Below are positions 33,415-40,521 of a stretch of DNA of 59,294 nt, piece after piece; positions within the stretch are counted from its first letter, which is position 1; each line of letters begins with the position of its first letter. The notes beneath the pieces were generated by a model. The model was not told the DNA's origin. It ran no database searches and saw nothing but the letters and a program-made list of their open reading frames with translations. Position numbers and translations under genes: made by a program. Source of the DNA: Agathobacter sp. (GTDB lineage Bacteria; Bacillota; Clostridia; Lachnospirales; Lachnospiraceae); assembly GCA_022511395.1 (NCBI GenBank), contig JAFLRQ010000001.1, positions 10,291 to 69,584 on the forward strand, read 5' to 3'.

Positions 33415-34725
33415 CTAATCCTCAAATACCCCTTCCAACAGCTGCACTTCCTCGTCGAAAAGAAATTTTTCATTTGTCTCCTGGCACAGGAACCGGTTGA
33501 CATCCTTGATTTTTTTGATTGCATAATCAATCTCCGGATTCGAGCCGTTCTTGTACGCGCCGATGTTGATCAGATCCTCCGCCTCGCTGTACGTCGCCAA
33601 AACACTTTTCAGCTTGCCGGCCAGCGCCTTGTGCTCATCTGTCACAATGGAGGTCATAACACGGGAAATACTCTGCAAAATATCAATTGCCGGATAATGG
33701 TTCTTGTGCCCCAGCTTGCGGTCCAGCATAATATGCCCGTCCAGAATGCCGCGGGCGGTATCCGTGATCGGCTCGTTGAAGTCGTCGCCGTCCACAAGCA
33801 CCGTGTAAAGCCCTGTGATCGAACCGTTCGCGTTCGTTCCCGCGCGCTCCAGAAGCTTGGGCATCTCCGAGTACACGCTTGGGGGATAGCCCCTCGTCAC
33901 CGGCGGTTCGCCGGACGCGAGCCCGATTTCACGCTGGGCCTGGGAGAAACGGGTCATAGAGTCCATCATCAGAAGGACATCCTTTCCCTGATCCCTAAAA
34001 TATTCCGCAATCGCCGTGGCGGTTTTCGCGCACTTATTGCGGATCAGCGCCGGCTTGTCAGAGGTTGCGACAACCACCACCGAGCGCGCCATGCCCTCCG
34101 GACCAAGATCCCTCTCGATAAACTCCCGCACCTCACGGCCTCGCTCGCCAATCAGCGCAATCACGTTGATGTCAGCCTTCGTGTTTCGCGCAAACATGCC
34201 AAGAAGCGTACTTTTTCCAACGCCGGAGCCGGCAAAAACGCCGATACGCTGCCCCTTGCCCACAGTGATCAGGCCATCCACCGCCTTGACGCCAAGCGGC
34301 AGAACCTCGCTGATAATCCTTCTTTCCATGGGATCGGGCGGTTCATTCTCCAGCGGATAATAGTCGCCCTTGATTTCCTCCTCGCCGTCCGTCAGACGGC
34401 CAATGCCGTCCAGCGTATGTCCCAAGAGTTCATCCCCTACCAAAACAGATAAAGGATGTCCCGTATTCTCTACGATACATCCAACTCCAACACCTTCCAC
34501 ACTATCGATCGGCATCAGAATCAACTCGGAGTCATGGAAACCAACCACCTCGGCGATCACGTGATCTTCGCTGTTCTTATCCGGATAGATCCTGCACAGA
34601 TCTCCCAATCTGGCCTCCGGCCCTATTGATTCAATTGTGAGTCCCACTACCTTTACAACCTTGCCGTAGCTCTTGTAATACTGCCGGTCCAAAAGCTGTA
34701 AATACTTTTCTGCTTCTGCGATCAA
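33415..34725 (-). CDS. fliI: Flagellar export ATPase FliI
   Basis: Hexameric ATPase that unfolds and delivers export substrates. The 436-residue protein resembles F1-ATPase beta. It has the Walker A AGSGVGKST (165-173), the Glu in IGERGREVREFI, Walker B VLLMMDSMTRFSQAQRE (about 249-265) and a C-terminal helical region. It starts at the ATG at 34725, 12 bases after fliH. All catalytic motifs are intact. Confidence 0.97.
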   Translation of the reverse strand: MIAEAEKYLQLLDRQYYKSYGKVVKVVGLTIESIGPEARLGDLCRIYPDKNSEDHVIAEVVGFHDSELILMPIDSVEGVGVGCIVENTGHPLSVLVGDELLGHTLDGIGRLTDGEEEIKGDYYPLENEPPDPMERRIISEVLPLGVKAVDGLITVGKGQRIGVFAGSGVGKSTLLGMFARNTKADINVIALIGERGREVREFIERDLGPEGMARSVVVVATSDKPALIRNKCAKTATAIAEYFRDQGKDVLLMMDSMTRFSQAQREIGLASGEPPVTRGYPPSVYSEMPKLLERAGTNANGSITGLYTVLVDGDDFNEPITDTARGILDGHIMLDRKLGHKNHYPAIDILQSISRVMTSIVTDEHKALAGKLKSVLATYSEAEDLINIGAYKNGSNPEIDYAIKKIKDVNRFLCQETNEKFLFDEEVQLLEGVFED

Positions 34726-34736
34726 ACGCCCACTCC

Positions 34737-35606
34737 TTATACCAAAGCCCGGATGGCCTGGATCAAATTCTGAAATTCCATGTCAATTCCGCAGTCAAAG
34801 ACGCCGTAGCTCGTCTCAAGCTGGCATTGGCCGTCCGACATCTGTGCGTCCTGCAAAAGCTCCACGGATACATCGGCTCCGGCGCGCAGCCGGATTTCGT
34901 CGAGATGCTCCAAAAGCATCTTCCTGTCCTCGTCGTTCGTGCGTATTCTTACCTTGTTTCCGACCTCGACATTCAACAGGGTATTATTGATCAGCGCAAG
35001 CAAAATCTCCCGCTTGTCGCTGAGCTGGATACAGAACACTTTCTCAAACACCGGAATCAGGGCATCCACAATATCCCCCTCCAGCTCCTCCATACGCATC
35101 TGAAACTCGGACTCCAGCTCCGTCTTTTTGTTGGCGAGCTCTTCTTCCAACAAGCCCTTCTGCTCCGTGAGGCTTCTCTCCAGCTCCGCAAGCTCCTCCT
35201 CACGAGCCTGTGAACCGGCGGCATAACCCTCCTGCTTCTGCTCCTCAAAGACGGCCTTCGCCCGCACCTGCGCATCCTCCAGCACCTGCTTCGCCTGTGC
35301 CTGCGCATCGTTTATTATCTGATCCGCCTGAGCCTGCGCATCCGCAATCATCTGCTGTGCAAGCTCATTCAAATCCGGCTGTGGTTCCACTTCAAGCTTT
35401 GTCACCGCGATTCCATTGACAAACTCGCCGGACTCATCCCCGGCATCTGCGCCGGACTCATCCGAAAAAGCGGCCTGCTGCGGCGGAACCACAGGAGCTG
35501 GTGCCTCCTGGGCGCGGATCCGCTCCTTCGCAAGAACATTTGAGTTTATGATGAACTTGCTGTTTGGCTCCTGCACGACAAAGTACTGTTTTAATAAATT
35601 AGACAA
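34737..35606 (-). CDS. fliH: Flagellar export ATPase regulator FliH
   Basis: Peripheral stator that tethers FliI to the C-ring. The ~289-residue protein has an N-terminal variable part and a long Ala/Gln/Glu coiled coil with repeated AQADQIINDAQAQAKQ-type units (about 95-135). The C-terminal domain contains VGNKVRIRTNDEDRKMLL. I chose a TTG at 35606 (MSNLLKQYF), overlapping the fliG stop and with a near-perfect GGAGGTGA nine bases upstream. An earlier in-frame GTG at 35627 would add seven residues. Confidence 0.9.
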   Translation of the reverse strand: MSNLLKQYFVVQEPNSKFIINSNVLAKERIRAQEAPAPVVPPQQAAFSDESGADAGDESGEFVNGIAVTKLEVEPQPDLNELAQQMIADAQAQADQIINDAQAQAKQVLEDAQVRAKAVFEEQKQEGYAAGSQAREEELAELERSLTEQKGLLEEELANKKTELESEFQMRMEELEGDIVDALIPVFEKVFCIQLSDKREILLALINNTLLNVEVGNKVRIRTNDEDRKMLLEHLDEIRLRAGADVSVELLQDAQMSDGQCQLETSYGVFDCGIDMEFQNLIQAIRALV

Positions 35607-36603
35607 CGATATCGTCACCTCCGCCACGGGAAATTACTATCTCACCGGCATCCTCAAGCTTTCGGATGACTCCGACAATCTTCTGCTGTGCCTCTTCCAC
35701 ATCCTTCATGCGGACAGGTCCCATGAATTCCATATCTTCCTTGATCATGGCAGCCAGACGCTTGGACAGGTTCTTGAATATCACATTCTGAACCTCCTCG
35801 TTGGCGCTCTTGAGCGCCAGCTCCAGATCGGGATTGTCCACCTCACGCAGCACGCGCTGGATCGCACGATCCTCCAGAAGCAGGATATCCTCGAAGACGA
35901 ACATCTTCTTGCGGATCTCGTCTGCCAGCTCCGGCTCTTCGATCTCGAGAGATTCCATAATATGTTTCTCTGTTCCGCGGTCTACGGAGTTCAAGATATT
36001 GACCACCGCATCGATACCGCCGACAATCGTGTAATCTTGATTGACCAGTGAAGCAAGCTTCCGTTCCAATACGCGCTCCACCTCCTTGATGACATCCGGC
36101 GAAGTCCGGTCCATCGTCGCAATACGCCTTGCAACATCCGCCTGCTTTTCAGGCGGAAGCGATCCAATCACAAGAGCCGCCTGCCCCGCCGCCAAATACG
36201 ACAGAATCATGGCGATAGTCTGCGGGTGCTCATCCTGAATAAAGTTGAGCAGCTGGCTTGGATCGGTCTTTCTCACAAACTCAAACGGACGCACCTGCAG
36301 GGACGCCGTGAGCTTTGCGATCACATTCTGTGCCTTGTCGCTTCCCAAAGCCTTCTCCAAAAGTTCCTTCGCGTATCCGATACCGCCCTCCGCAATATAT
36401 TGCTGTGCAAGACAGATCTGATAAAACTCCTCCAATACGTCCTCTTTTGTCTGGGGAGCGACACTCCTCGTATTGGCAATTTCCAGAGTCAGCTCTTCAA
36501 TTTCATCTTCTTTCAGGTGCTTAAAAATCGTGGCTGCTTTTTCCGGTCCCAACGTAATCAAAAGGATCGCAGCCTTCTGCACCCCAGTGTATGTCTCTGC
36601 CAT
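35599..36603 (-). CDS. fliG: Flagellar motor switch protein FliG
   Basis: Rotor protein that sits on the MS ring and receives torque from MotA. The 334-residue protein has the N-terminal FliF-binding domain (AAILLITLGPEKAA, about 10-23), the middle domain with the EHPQT motif (about 129-133), and the C-terminal charged torque helix (NVIFKNLSKRLAAMIKEDME region, about 270-300). Length is standard. It lies 20 bases after fliF and overlaps the fliH start. Confidence 0.97.
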   Translation of the reverse strand: MAETYTGVQKAAILLITLGPEKAATIFKHLKEDEIEELTLEIANTRSVAPQTKEDVLEEFYQICLAQQYIAEGGIGYAKELLEKALGSDKAQNVIAKLTASLQVRPFEFVRKTDPSQLLNFIQDEHPQTIAMILSYLAAGQAALVIGSLPPEKQADVARRIATMDRTSPDVIKEVERVLERKLASLVNQDYTIVGGIDAVVNILNSVDRGTEKHIMESLEIEEPELADEIRKKMFVFEDILLLEDRAIQRVLREVDNPDLELALKSANEEVQNVIFKNLSKRLAAMIKEDMEFMGPVRMKDVEEAQQKIVGVIRKLEDAGEIVISRGGGDDIVV

Positions 36604-36623
36604 AGCTTAAGCTGCACCCACCT

Positions 36624-38243
36624 TTACTCCCATTCTTCATTCAGCCAGTTGCGCAGCAGGAGCGCCACCGCATCCGGCTTTTCTTCCACAAATTTTTCGA
36701 TCAGCAGCCTGGTTTCAGACTTCTCCGCATAACCGATATCCTCTAACATATCCTGATTTTCTGCTGTTGATTCCAAGAGCGCCTCCACAGAAAGCTCCGG
36801 TTCCGGCTCGACTTCCTTCTGCTTCCTTGTACTGCGGAACACGACATATCCCAGCAGGGCAAAGATAAGTACCGTAAGTGCAATCTGCAGGATATCCGTA
36901 ACGCCGATCCTGCTTCTGACGGAATCCTTAAACATCGGCTTCTCAATGCAGATGAATTCCACCGCGCTGGTATCGCAGTTGACAATTCTGGACACCGCAG
37001 AGATATAAACCGGATCCACATCGACCCTTGTGTTATCCGCATGTGCCGCCTTGAACTGATCCCATGTCAGATCGCCAAGCTCGCCGTTCGCCCGCACCAC
37101 ATCCTCATCGTAGATGACATGGCGCACAGCGACAACCGCCGCGGAGCAGTTATCATAATTGATCGTACCGCCCTTTTTCTCTGTCGTCGTGATCTGCTCG
37201 TTATTGTTATATGTAGTCTCATTCTTTGACACGGACCACTCACCGTCCGTCGTGCCGGTGTAGTAGCTGGTGTCGTCGGTATTGCTGGTGGTTCCGGGCA
37301 CACCGTCCACAGCACCTGTGCCGGAGGCAGTGTAGTTATACTGCTGCGCAATTTCGCCGGTGTCCATACCGTCGTTGTGCCAATAGCGGTGAATTACATC
37401 CGTTACGGAATCAAAGCTCATGTCAATGGAAAGACCGACCTCCACGTTGGAGAAGAGTCCGGATCCCACCAGAGCGTCCTTAATTTCTTTCTTGATGTTT
37501 GCGGCCATCTGTGTCTGCTGGTCCATCTGAGTGGCAATCAATGAACTGTCGCTGTCCTGATCCGCTCCCGAGTACAGAATCTTGGAAGTGGCCTGATCCA
37601 GAATCGTCACATTGTCGGTTGTCTTATTTCCGAGCTGTGTCGCGATGAACCGGGCGATGGAGTACGCCTGATCCGCAGTGATCGGTCCTGCCAGATCGAG
37701 ACTGACGCTCGCCGAGCTCTCCTGCATCCGCGAGAACAATGTTCCGTCATCACCTTCAATGTCCAGAGAGACCGTCGCGGAATTGATCAGTTTCTGCGCT
37801 GCGAGATCCTCCTCAAGCTTATCCTCCAAATAATCCCTATAGTACTTCTGCTGATCCGCCGACGTGGTAGAAAATCCGCTGCTCAGATAATCCTTCAGCT
37901 TGACCTGCGCCGCCGCGTATCCGTTTGTGGCAAAGTTGTTGGAACCCATCAGCATGTTGGCGTTGGATTCATCCTTCCGGTCAACATAAAAATCCGTCGT
38001 GTTCTCAATCCGGTATTTGATCGAGCTGTCCGAATCCAAAAGCTGCTTTACCTGGCTCGCCTCCTTGTAATTTACCGCAGTATAAAGCAGCACATACACC
38101 GGCTTCGTCATGACAACTGCGAGAATCACAAGAGCCAGAACGACCACGGCGGTCAGGCTGACCATGAGTGTCTTCTGCTTTGTAGTGAACTTTTTCCACC
38201 ACTCAACTATTCGATTTAATACCTTTTGTATCTGTTCCGGCAT
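36624..38243 (-). CDS. fliF: Flagellar MS-ring protein FliF
   Basis: Forms the membrane MS ring, the first flagellar structure built. The 539-residue protein has an N-terminal membrane helix (about 27-48), ring-building motifs (RBM1-3, about 50-310), an external Thr/Gly/Ser-rich stretch (about 300-345), a second membrane helix (about 450-470) and a C-terminal FliG-binding tail (VALLLRNWLNEEWE). Sequence identity to E. coli FliF is likely low, but the architecture and the position between fliE and fliG are decisive. Confidence 0.94.
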   Translation of the reverse strand: MPEQIQKVLNRIVEWWKKFTTKQKTLMVSLTAVVVLALVILAVVMTKPVYVLLYTAVNYKEASQVKQLLDSDSSIKYRIENTTDFYVDRKDESNANMLMGSNNFATNGYAAAQVKLKDYLSSGFSTTSADQQKYYRDYLEDKLEEDLAAQKLINSATVSLDIEGDDGTLFSRMQESSASVSLDLAGPITADQAYSIARFIATQLGNKTTDNVTILDQATSKILYSGADQDSDSSLIATQMDQQTQMAANIKKEIKDALVGSGLFSNVEVGLSIDMSFDSVTDVIHRYWHNDGMDTGEIAQQYNYTASGTGAVDGVPGTTSNTDDTSYYTGTTDGEWSVSKNETTYNNNEQITTTEKKGGTINYDNCSAAVVAVRHVIYDEDVVRANGELGDLTWDQFKAAHADNTRVDVDPVYISAVSRIVNCDTSAVEFICIEKPMFKDSVRSRIGVTDILQIALTVLIFALLGYVVFRSTRKQKEVEPEPELSVEALLESTAENQDMLEDIGYAEKSETRLLIEKFVEEKPDAVALLLRNWLNEEWE

Positions 38244-38279
38244 TTCCTGAGTCCTTTCTTCTGCAGTCTGTCAGAAATA

Positions 38280-38591
38280 CTAAACCTGCATCTGCATAAT
38301 CTGGTTGTAGCCCTCAATCAGGCGGTCGCGCACTGCAACCGTGTACTGCAGTGCAATATTCGCTTTGGATGCGGCGATCATCAGATCGTGCGTATTCTCA
38401 GACTCGCCCAGAGCAAACTTGATCTCCTCGGCCTGCGCATACTGCTGCAGGTCATTTGTCTCGTTCAGGTGCTGCATCATGGCGTCAAAAATCGCGCCGA
38501 AGGACTCTCCGTCCGTCTTCGCCGGAGATTTCCTCTCTTCAAATGCCCTCAGATAATCCGAAGACACATGGTTCAAACTTGCGATATCCAT
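38280..38591 (-). CDS. fliE: Flagellar hook-basal body adaptor protein FliE
   Basis: Joins the MS ring to the rod and is the first protein exported. The 103-residue protein has the conserved C-terminal half, with THDLMIAASKANIALQYTVAV followed by RDRLIEGYNQIMQMQV (about residues 66-103). It starts at the ATG at 38591, between flgC and fliF. Confidence 0.94.
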   Translation of the reverse strand: MDIASLNHVSSDYLRAFEERKSPAKTDGESFGAIFDAMMQHLNETNDLQQYAQAEEIKFALGESENTHDLMIAASKANIALQYTVAVRDRLIEGYNQIMQMQV

Positions 38592-38614
38592 ATACTCACT
38601 CCTCGTTTATTTTA

Positions 38615-39058
38615 TTATGACTGGCCGATGCTCAGGCCAAACTTTGCCATATTCTTGCTCGCCTCAAACGCGGTTGCATTCGCCTCATAGGAGCGCTGCG
38701 CATCGATCAGATCCGTCATCTCCACAACCGTGTTCACATTCGGATAATAGACATATCCGTCCTCGTCCGCATCCGGATGGGCCGGGTCATACTCCTTGAT
38801 AAAGTCCGTCGAGTGATCCTCGAACACGCGCGTCACCTTCACGCCGTTGCCGATGGCAGGATTCTTGGACGTGGAGAAAAACTGGCTGAAGGGTGTCACG
38901 TTCTTCTCGCGGAAAGTCACGATCTTGCGGCAGTACGGATCTTCCCCCGACTTGCGCGTCGTGTTCACGTTCGCAATATTCTCCGCGATAATGTCCGTGC
39001 GGAACCGCTGAGCCGTCATGCCGCTGGCACTGATATTAAAAGCCTGAAATAATCCCAT
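38615..39058 (-). CDS. flgC: Flagellar proximal rod protein FlgC
   Basis: Proximal rod subunit exported after FliE. The 147-residue protein has the rod N-terminal signature (FNISASGMTAQRFRTDIIAENIANVNTT, residues 6-33, split here for length) and the C-terminal motif NTVVEMTDLIDAQRSYEANA. It starts at the ATG at 39058, 20 bases after flgB. Length and motifs are normal. Confidence 0.96.
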   Translation of the reverse strand: MGLFQAFNISASGMTAQRFRTDIIAENIANVNTTRKSGEDPYCRKIVTFREKNVTPFSQFFSTSKNPAIGNGVKVTRVFEDHSTDFIKEYDPAHPDADEDGYVYYPNVNTVVEMTDLIDAQRSYEANATAFEASKNMAKFGLSIGQS

Positions 39059-39078
39059 ATGTATTCCCTCCCGTCATG

Positions 39079-39474
39079 TTAGGTCAGAACCGTTTTCATC
39101 CGCACAAATTCCTGATTGATGCTGGTCGTCACCGCCTGATAACGCAGCTGCTCGGATGCAAGCTCCACATTTTCCGTGTCAATATCCACATTGTTTTGAT
39201 CCATGCGGTAAGAATAGCCAGCCATGTCCGTGTAGGTCATAGGCTCCAATTCCCTCAGATCGGCTCCGTTCACCTTTGCATCCAGCGACTCATAGCGCCG
39301 GTAATCCAGTTCCTGCTTTAAAAGGGTTTGAAAATCCAGATCCTTCCGCTTGTATCGGGGAGTGTCCACGTTCGCAATATTGTTTGCGAGCAGCCCCTCC
39401 CGGCGCCAGCTTGCGTCTGCCGCCTTGTCCAATACATTCACGTAGTTGAAAGCGTTCGTACTAATCATTTGCAC
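39079..39474 (-). CDS. flgB: Flagellar proximal rod protein FlgB
   Basis: Proximal rod subunit and the first gene of the flagellar unit. The 131-residue protein has the N-terminal LLANNIANVDTPRYKRKDLDF signature (about 28-48) and a C-terminal helix ending ATTSINQEFVRMKTVLT-like. It starts at the ATG at 39474 with AGGAGGTG upstream. The 162 bases before it hold the codY terminator and the predicted unit promoter. Confidence 0.95.
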   Translation of the reverse strand: MQMISTNAFNYVNVLDKAADASWRREGLLANNIANVDTPRYKRKDLDFQTLLKQELDYRRYESLDAKVNGADLRELEPMTYTDMAGYSYRMDQNNVDIDTENVELASEQLRYQAVTTSINQEFVRMKTVLT

Positions 39475-39521
39475 CTCCTGTAAACCTTACATCTTGTGCT
39501 CAAATTCACTCTATCATACTA

Positions 39522-39549
39522 ATTATAGTTGATATCGAAAAAAACACAA
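39522..39549 (-). promoter_or_regulatory. Candidate promoter of the flgB flagellar unit
   Basis: A consensus -10 TATAAT (39522-39527) lies about 48 bases before flgB. The best -35 is weak: TTGTGT (39544-39549), 16-base spacing. A weak -35 fits a promoter that needs an activator, but that is inference. A poor CodY-box-like sequence (39552-39566) lies directly upstream. No convincing sigma-28 promoter was found here. Confidence 0.5.
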
Positions 39550-39578
39550 GATATTTTTCGCAAATTTTTTAAAAAAGG

Positions 39579-39605
39579 AAAAAAGACCTATATCCACTAT
39601 AAGTC
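39579..39605 (-). terminator. Intrinsic terminator after codY
   Basis: An 8-bp stem with one wobble (39598-39605 with 39585-39592) and a 5-base loop is followed by six T residues on the minus strand. It starts about 30 bases past the codY stop and separates codY from the flagellar unit. Confidence 0.85.
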
Positions 39606-39636
39606 CGTTTACTTTTCCCAATCCTTGGTTCATTAT

Positions 39637-40422
39637 TTAGCCTTTTTGGGCATTTTTGTTCTTAATCTCCGCCAATTCGTCAAAGACCACATCATTCACA
39701 ACCTTTATGTACGTCCCCTTCATCCCGGAAGACCTCGACTCAATGACTCCTGCGCTCTCAAACTTGCGGAGCGCATTGACAATCACCGATCTGGTTATGC
39801 CCACCCGATCCGCGATTTTGCTGGCGACAAGGATTCCCTCCCTGCCGTTCAGCTCGTCAAAAATATGCGTGATCGCCTCAAGCTCCGAGAAGGATAAGGT
39901 GTTGATCGCCGACTTGACAATCGTCACCTTTCTCGCCTCCTCCGCGCTCTCCTCGTTGACAGAGCGCATCATTTCCAGCCCCACAACCGTAGTGCCGTAC
40001 TCCGTGAGGATAATGTCGTCAATGTCATATTCCTTGTCGTTTCGGTACACAAACAGCGTGCCGAGCCTCTCTCCCGCAATGTCGATCGGCGTAATGATGG
40101 CGCGATATTTCTTGGAGTCCCCGCCAAAGCCCAGCGTCTCCAGATTCACATTCTCCTTCGTCGAGAGAATTCCAAGCAGGCGCTCATTCAGCTCAGGGTC
40201 AATATAACCGCCAACCTCATCCACAACCAGCTCATTCAACACCTCAACTCCCATGCAGCTGCCGGAGCCAAGCACCTTGCCCTTCTTGCTGATCACAAGA
40301 ATGTCTGAGTTCAGAATCCCGGTCAGCACCTCGCAGATGTCATTGAAAACAACCTTGGAGGAGTTATTATTGTGGAGCAATTTGTTGATTTTTCTGGTTT
40401 TATCCAAGAGCTGAACACTCAT
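39637..40422 (-). CDS. codY: GTP- and branched-chain-amino-acid-sensing regulator CodY
   Basis: Global nutrient-sensing transcription factor. When GTP and branched-chain amino acids are abundant it binds AT-rich 15-mers and mostly represses. The 261-residue protein has an N-terminal GAF-type ligand domain (about 1-155) and a C-terminal winged helix-turn-helix with the very conserved block ASKIADRVGITRSVIVNALR (about 203-222) followed by KFESAGVIESRS and MKGTYIKV. It has its own promoter overlapping a CodY-box match, pointing to autoregulation, and a terminator. Its position directly before flgB, as in B. subtilis, is notable. Confidence 0.97.
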   Translation of the reverse strand: MSVQLLDKTRKINKLLHNNNSSKVVFNDICEVLTGILNSDILVISKKGKVLGSGSCMGVEVLNELVVDEVGGYIDPELNERLLGILSTKENVNLETLGFGGDSKKYRAIITPIDIAGERLGTLFVYRNDKEYDIDDIILTEYGTTVVGLEMMRSVNEESAEEARKVTIVKSAINTLSFSELEAITHIFDELNGREGILVASKIADRVGITRSVIVNALRKFESAGVIESRSSGMKGTYIKVVNDVVFDELAEIKNKNAQKG

Positions 40423-40463
40423 TTTATCTTAACCTCCTGCCATTTGATACTGGGAGCAAAGTA

Positions 40464-40492
40464 ATTATATCACGACTTTTCTGACAATTCAA
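40464..40492 (-). promoter_or_regulatory. Predicted sigma-A promoter of codY
   Basis: On the minus strand a -35 TTGAAT (40487-40492) and a perfect -10 TATAAT (40464-40469) are spaced by 17 bases, about 41 bases upstream of the codY ATG. The spacer is largely occupied by the CodY box. Confidence 0.75.
40475..40489 (-). promoter_or_regulatory. CodY box in the codY promoter
   Basis: The 15-mer on the minus strand matches the CodY consensus AATTTTCWGAAAATT at 13 of 15 positions (mismatches at positions 5 and 14). It lies between the -35 and -10 boxes, where binding would block polymerase. A second, partial site with an exact right half (TCAGAAAATT) lies at 40524-40538, across the topA stop codon. 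Together they suggest autorepression. Confidence 0.65.
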
Positions 40493-40521
40493 CACAATAA
40501 ATCATATTTCAGCAAAATGTT

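Noticed and set aside
39475-39580. Sigma-28 promoter for flgB
   Set aside because: No acceptable TAAA...GCCGATAA pair was seen; only sigma-A-like elements are visible.
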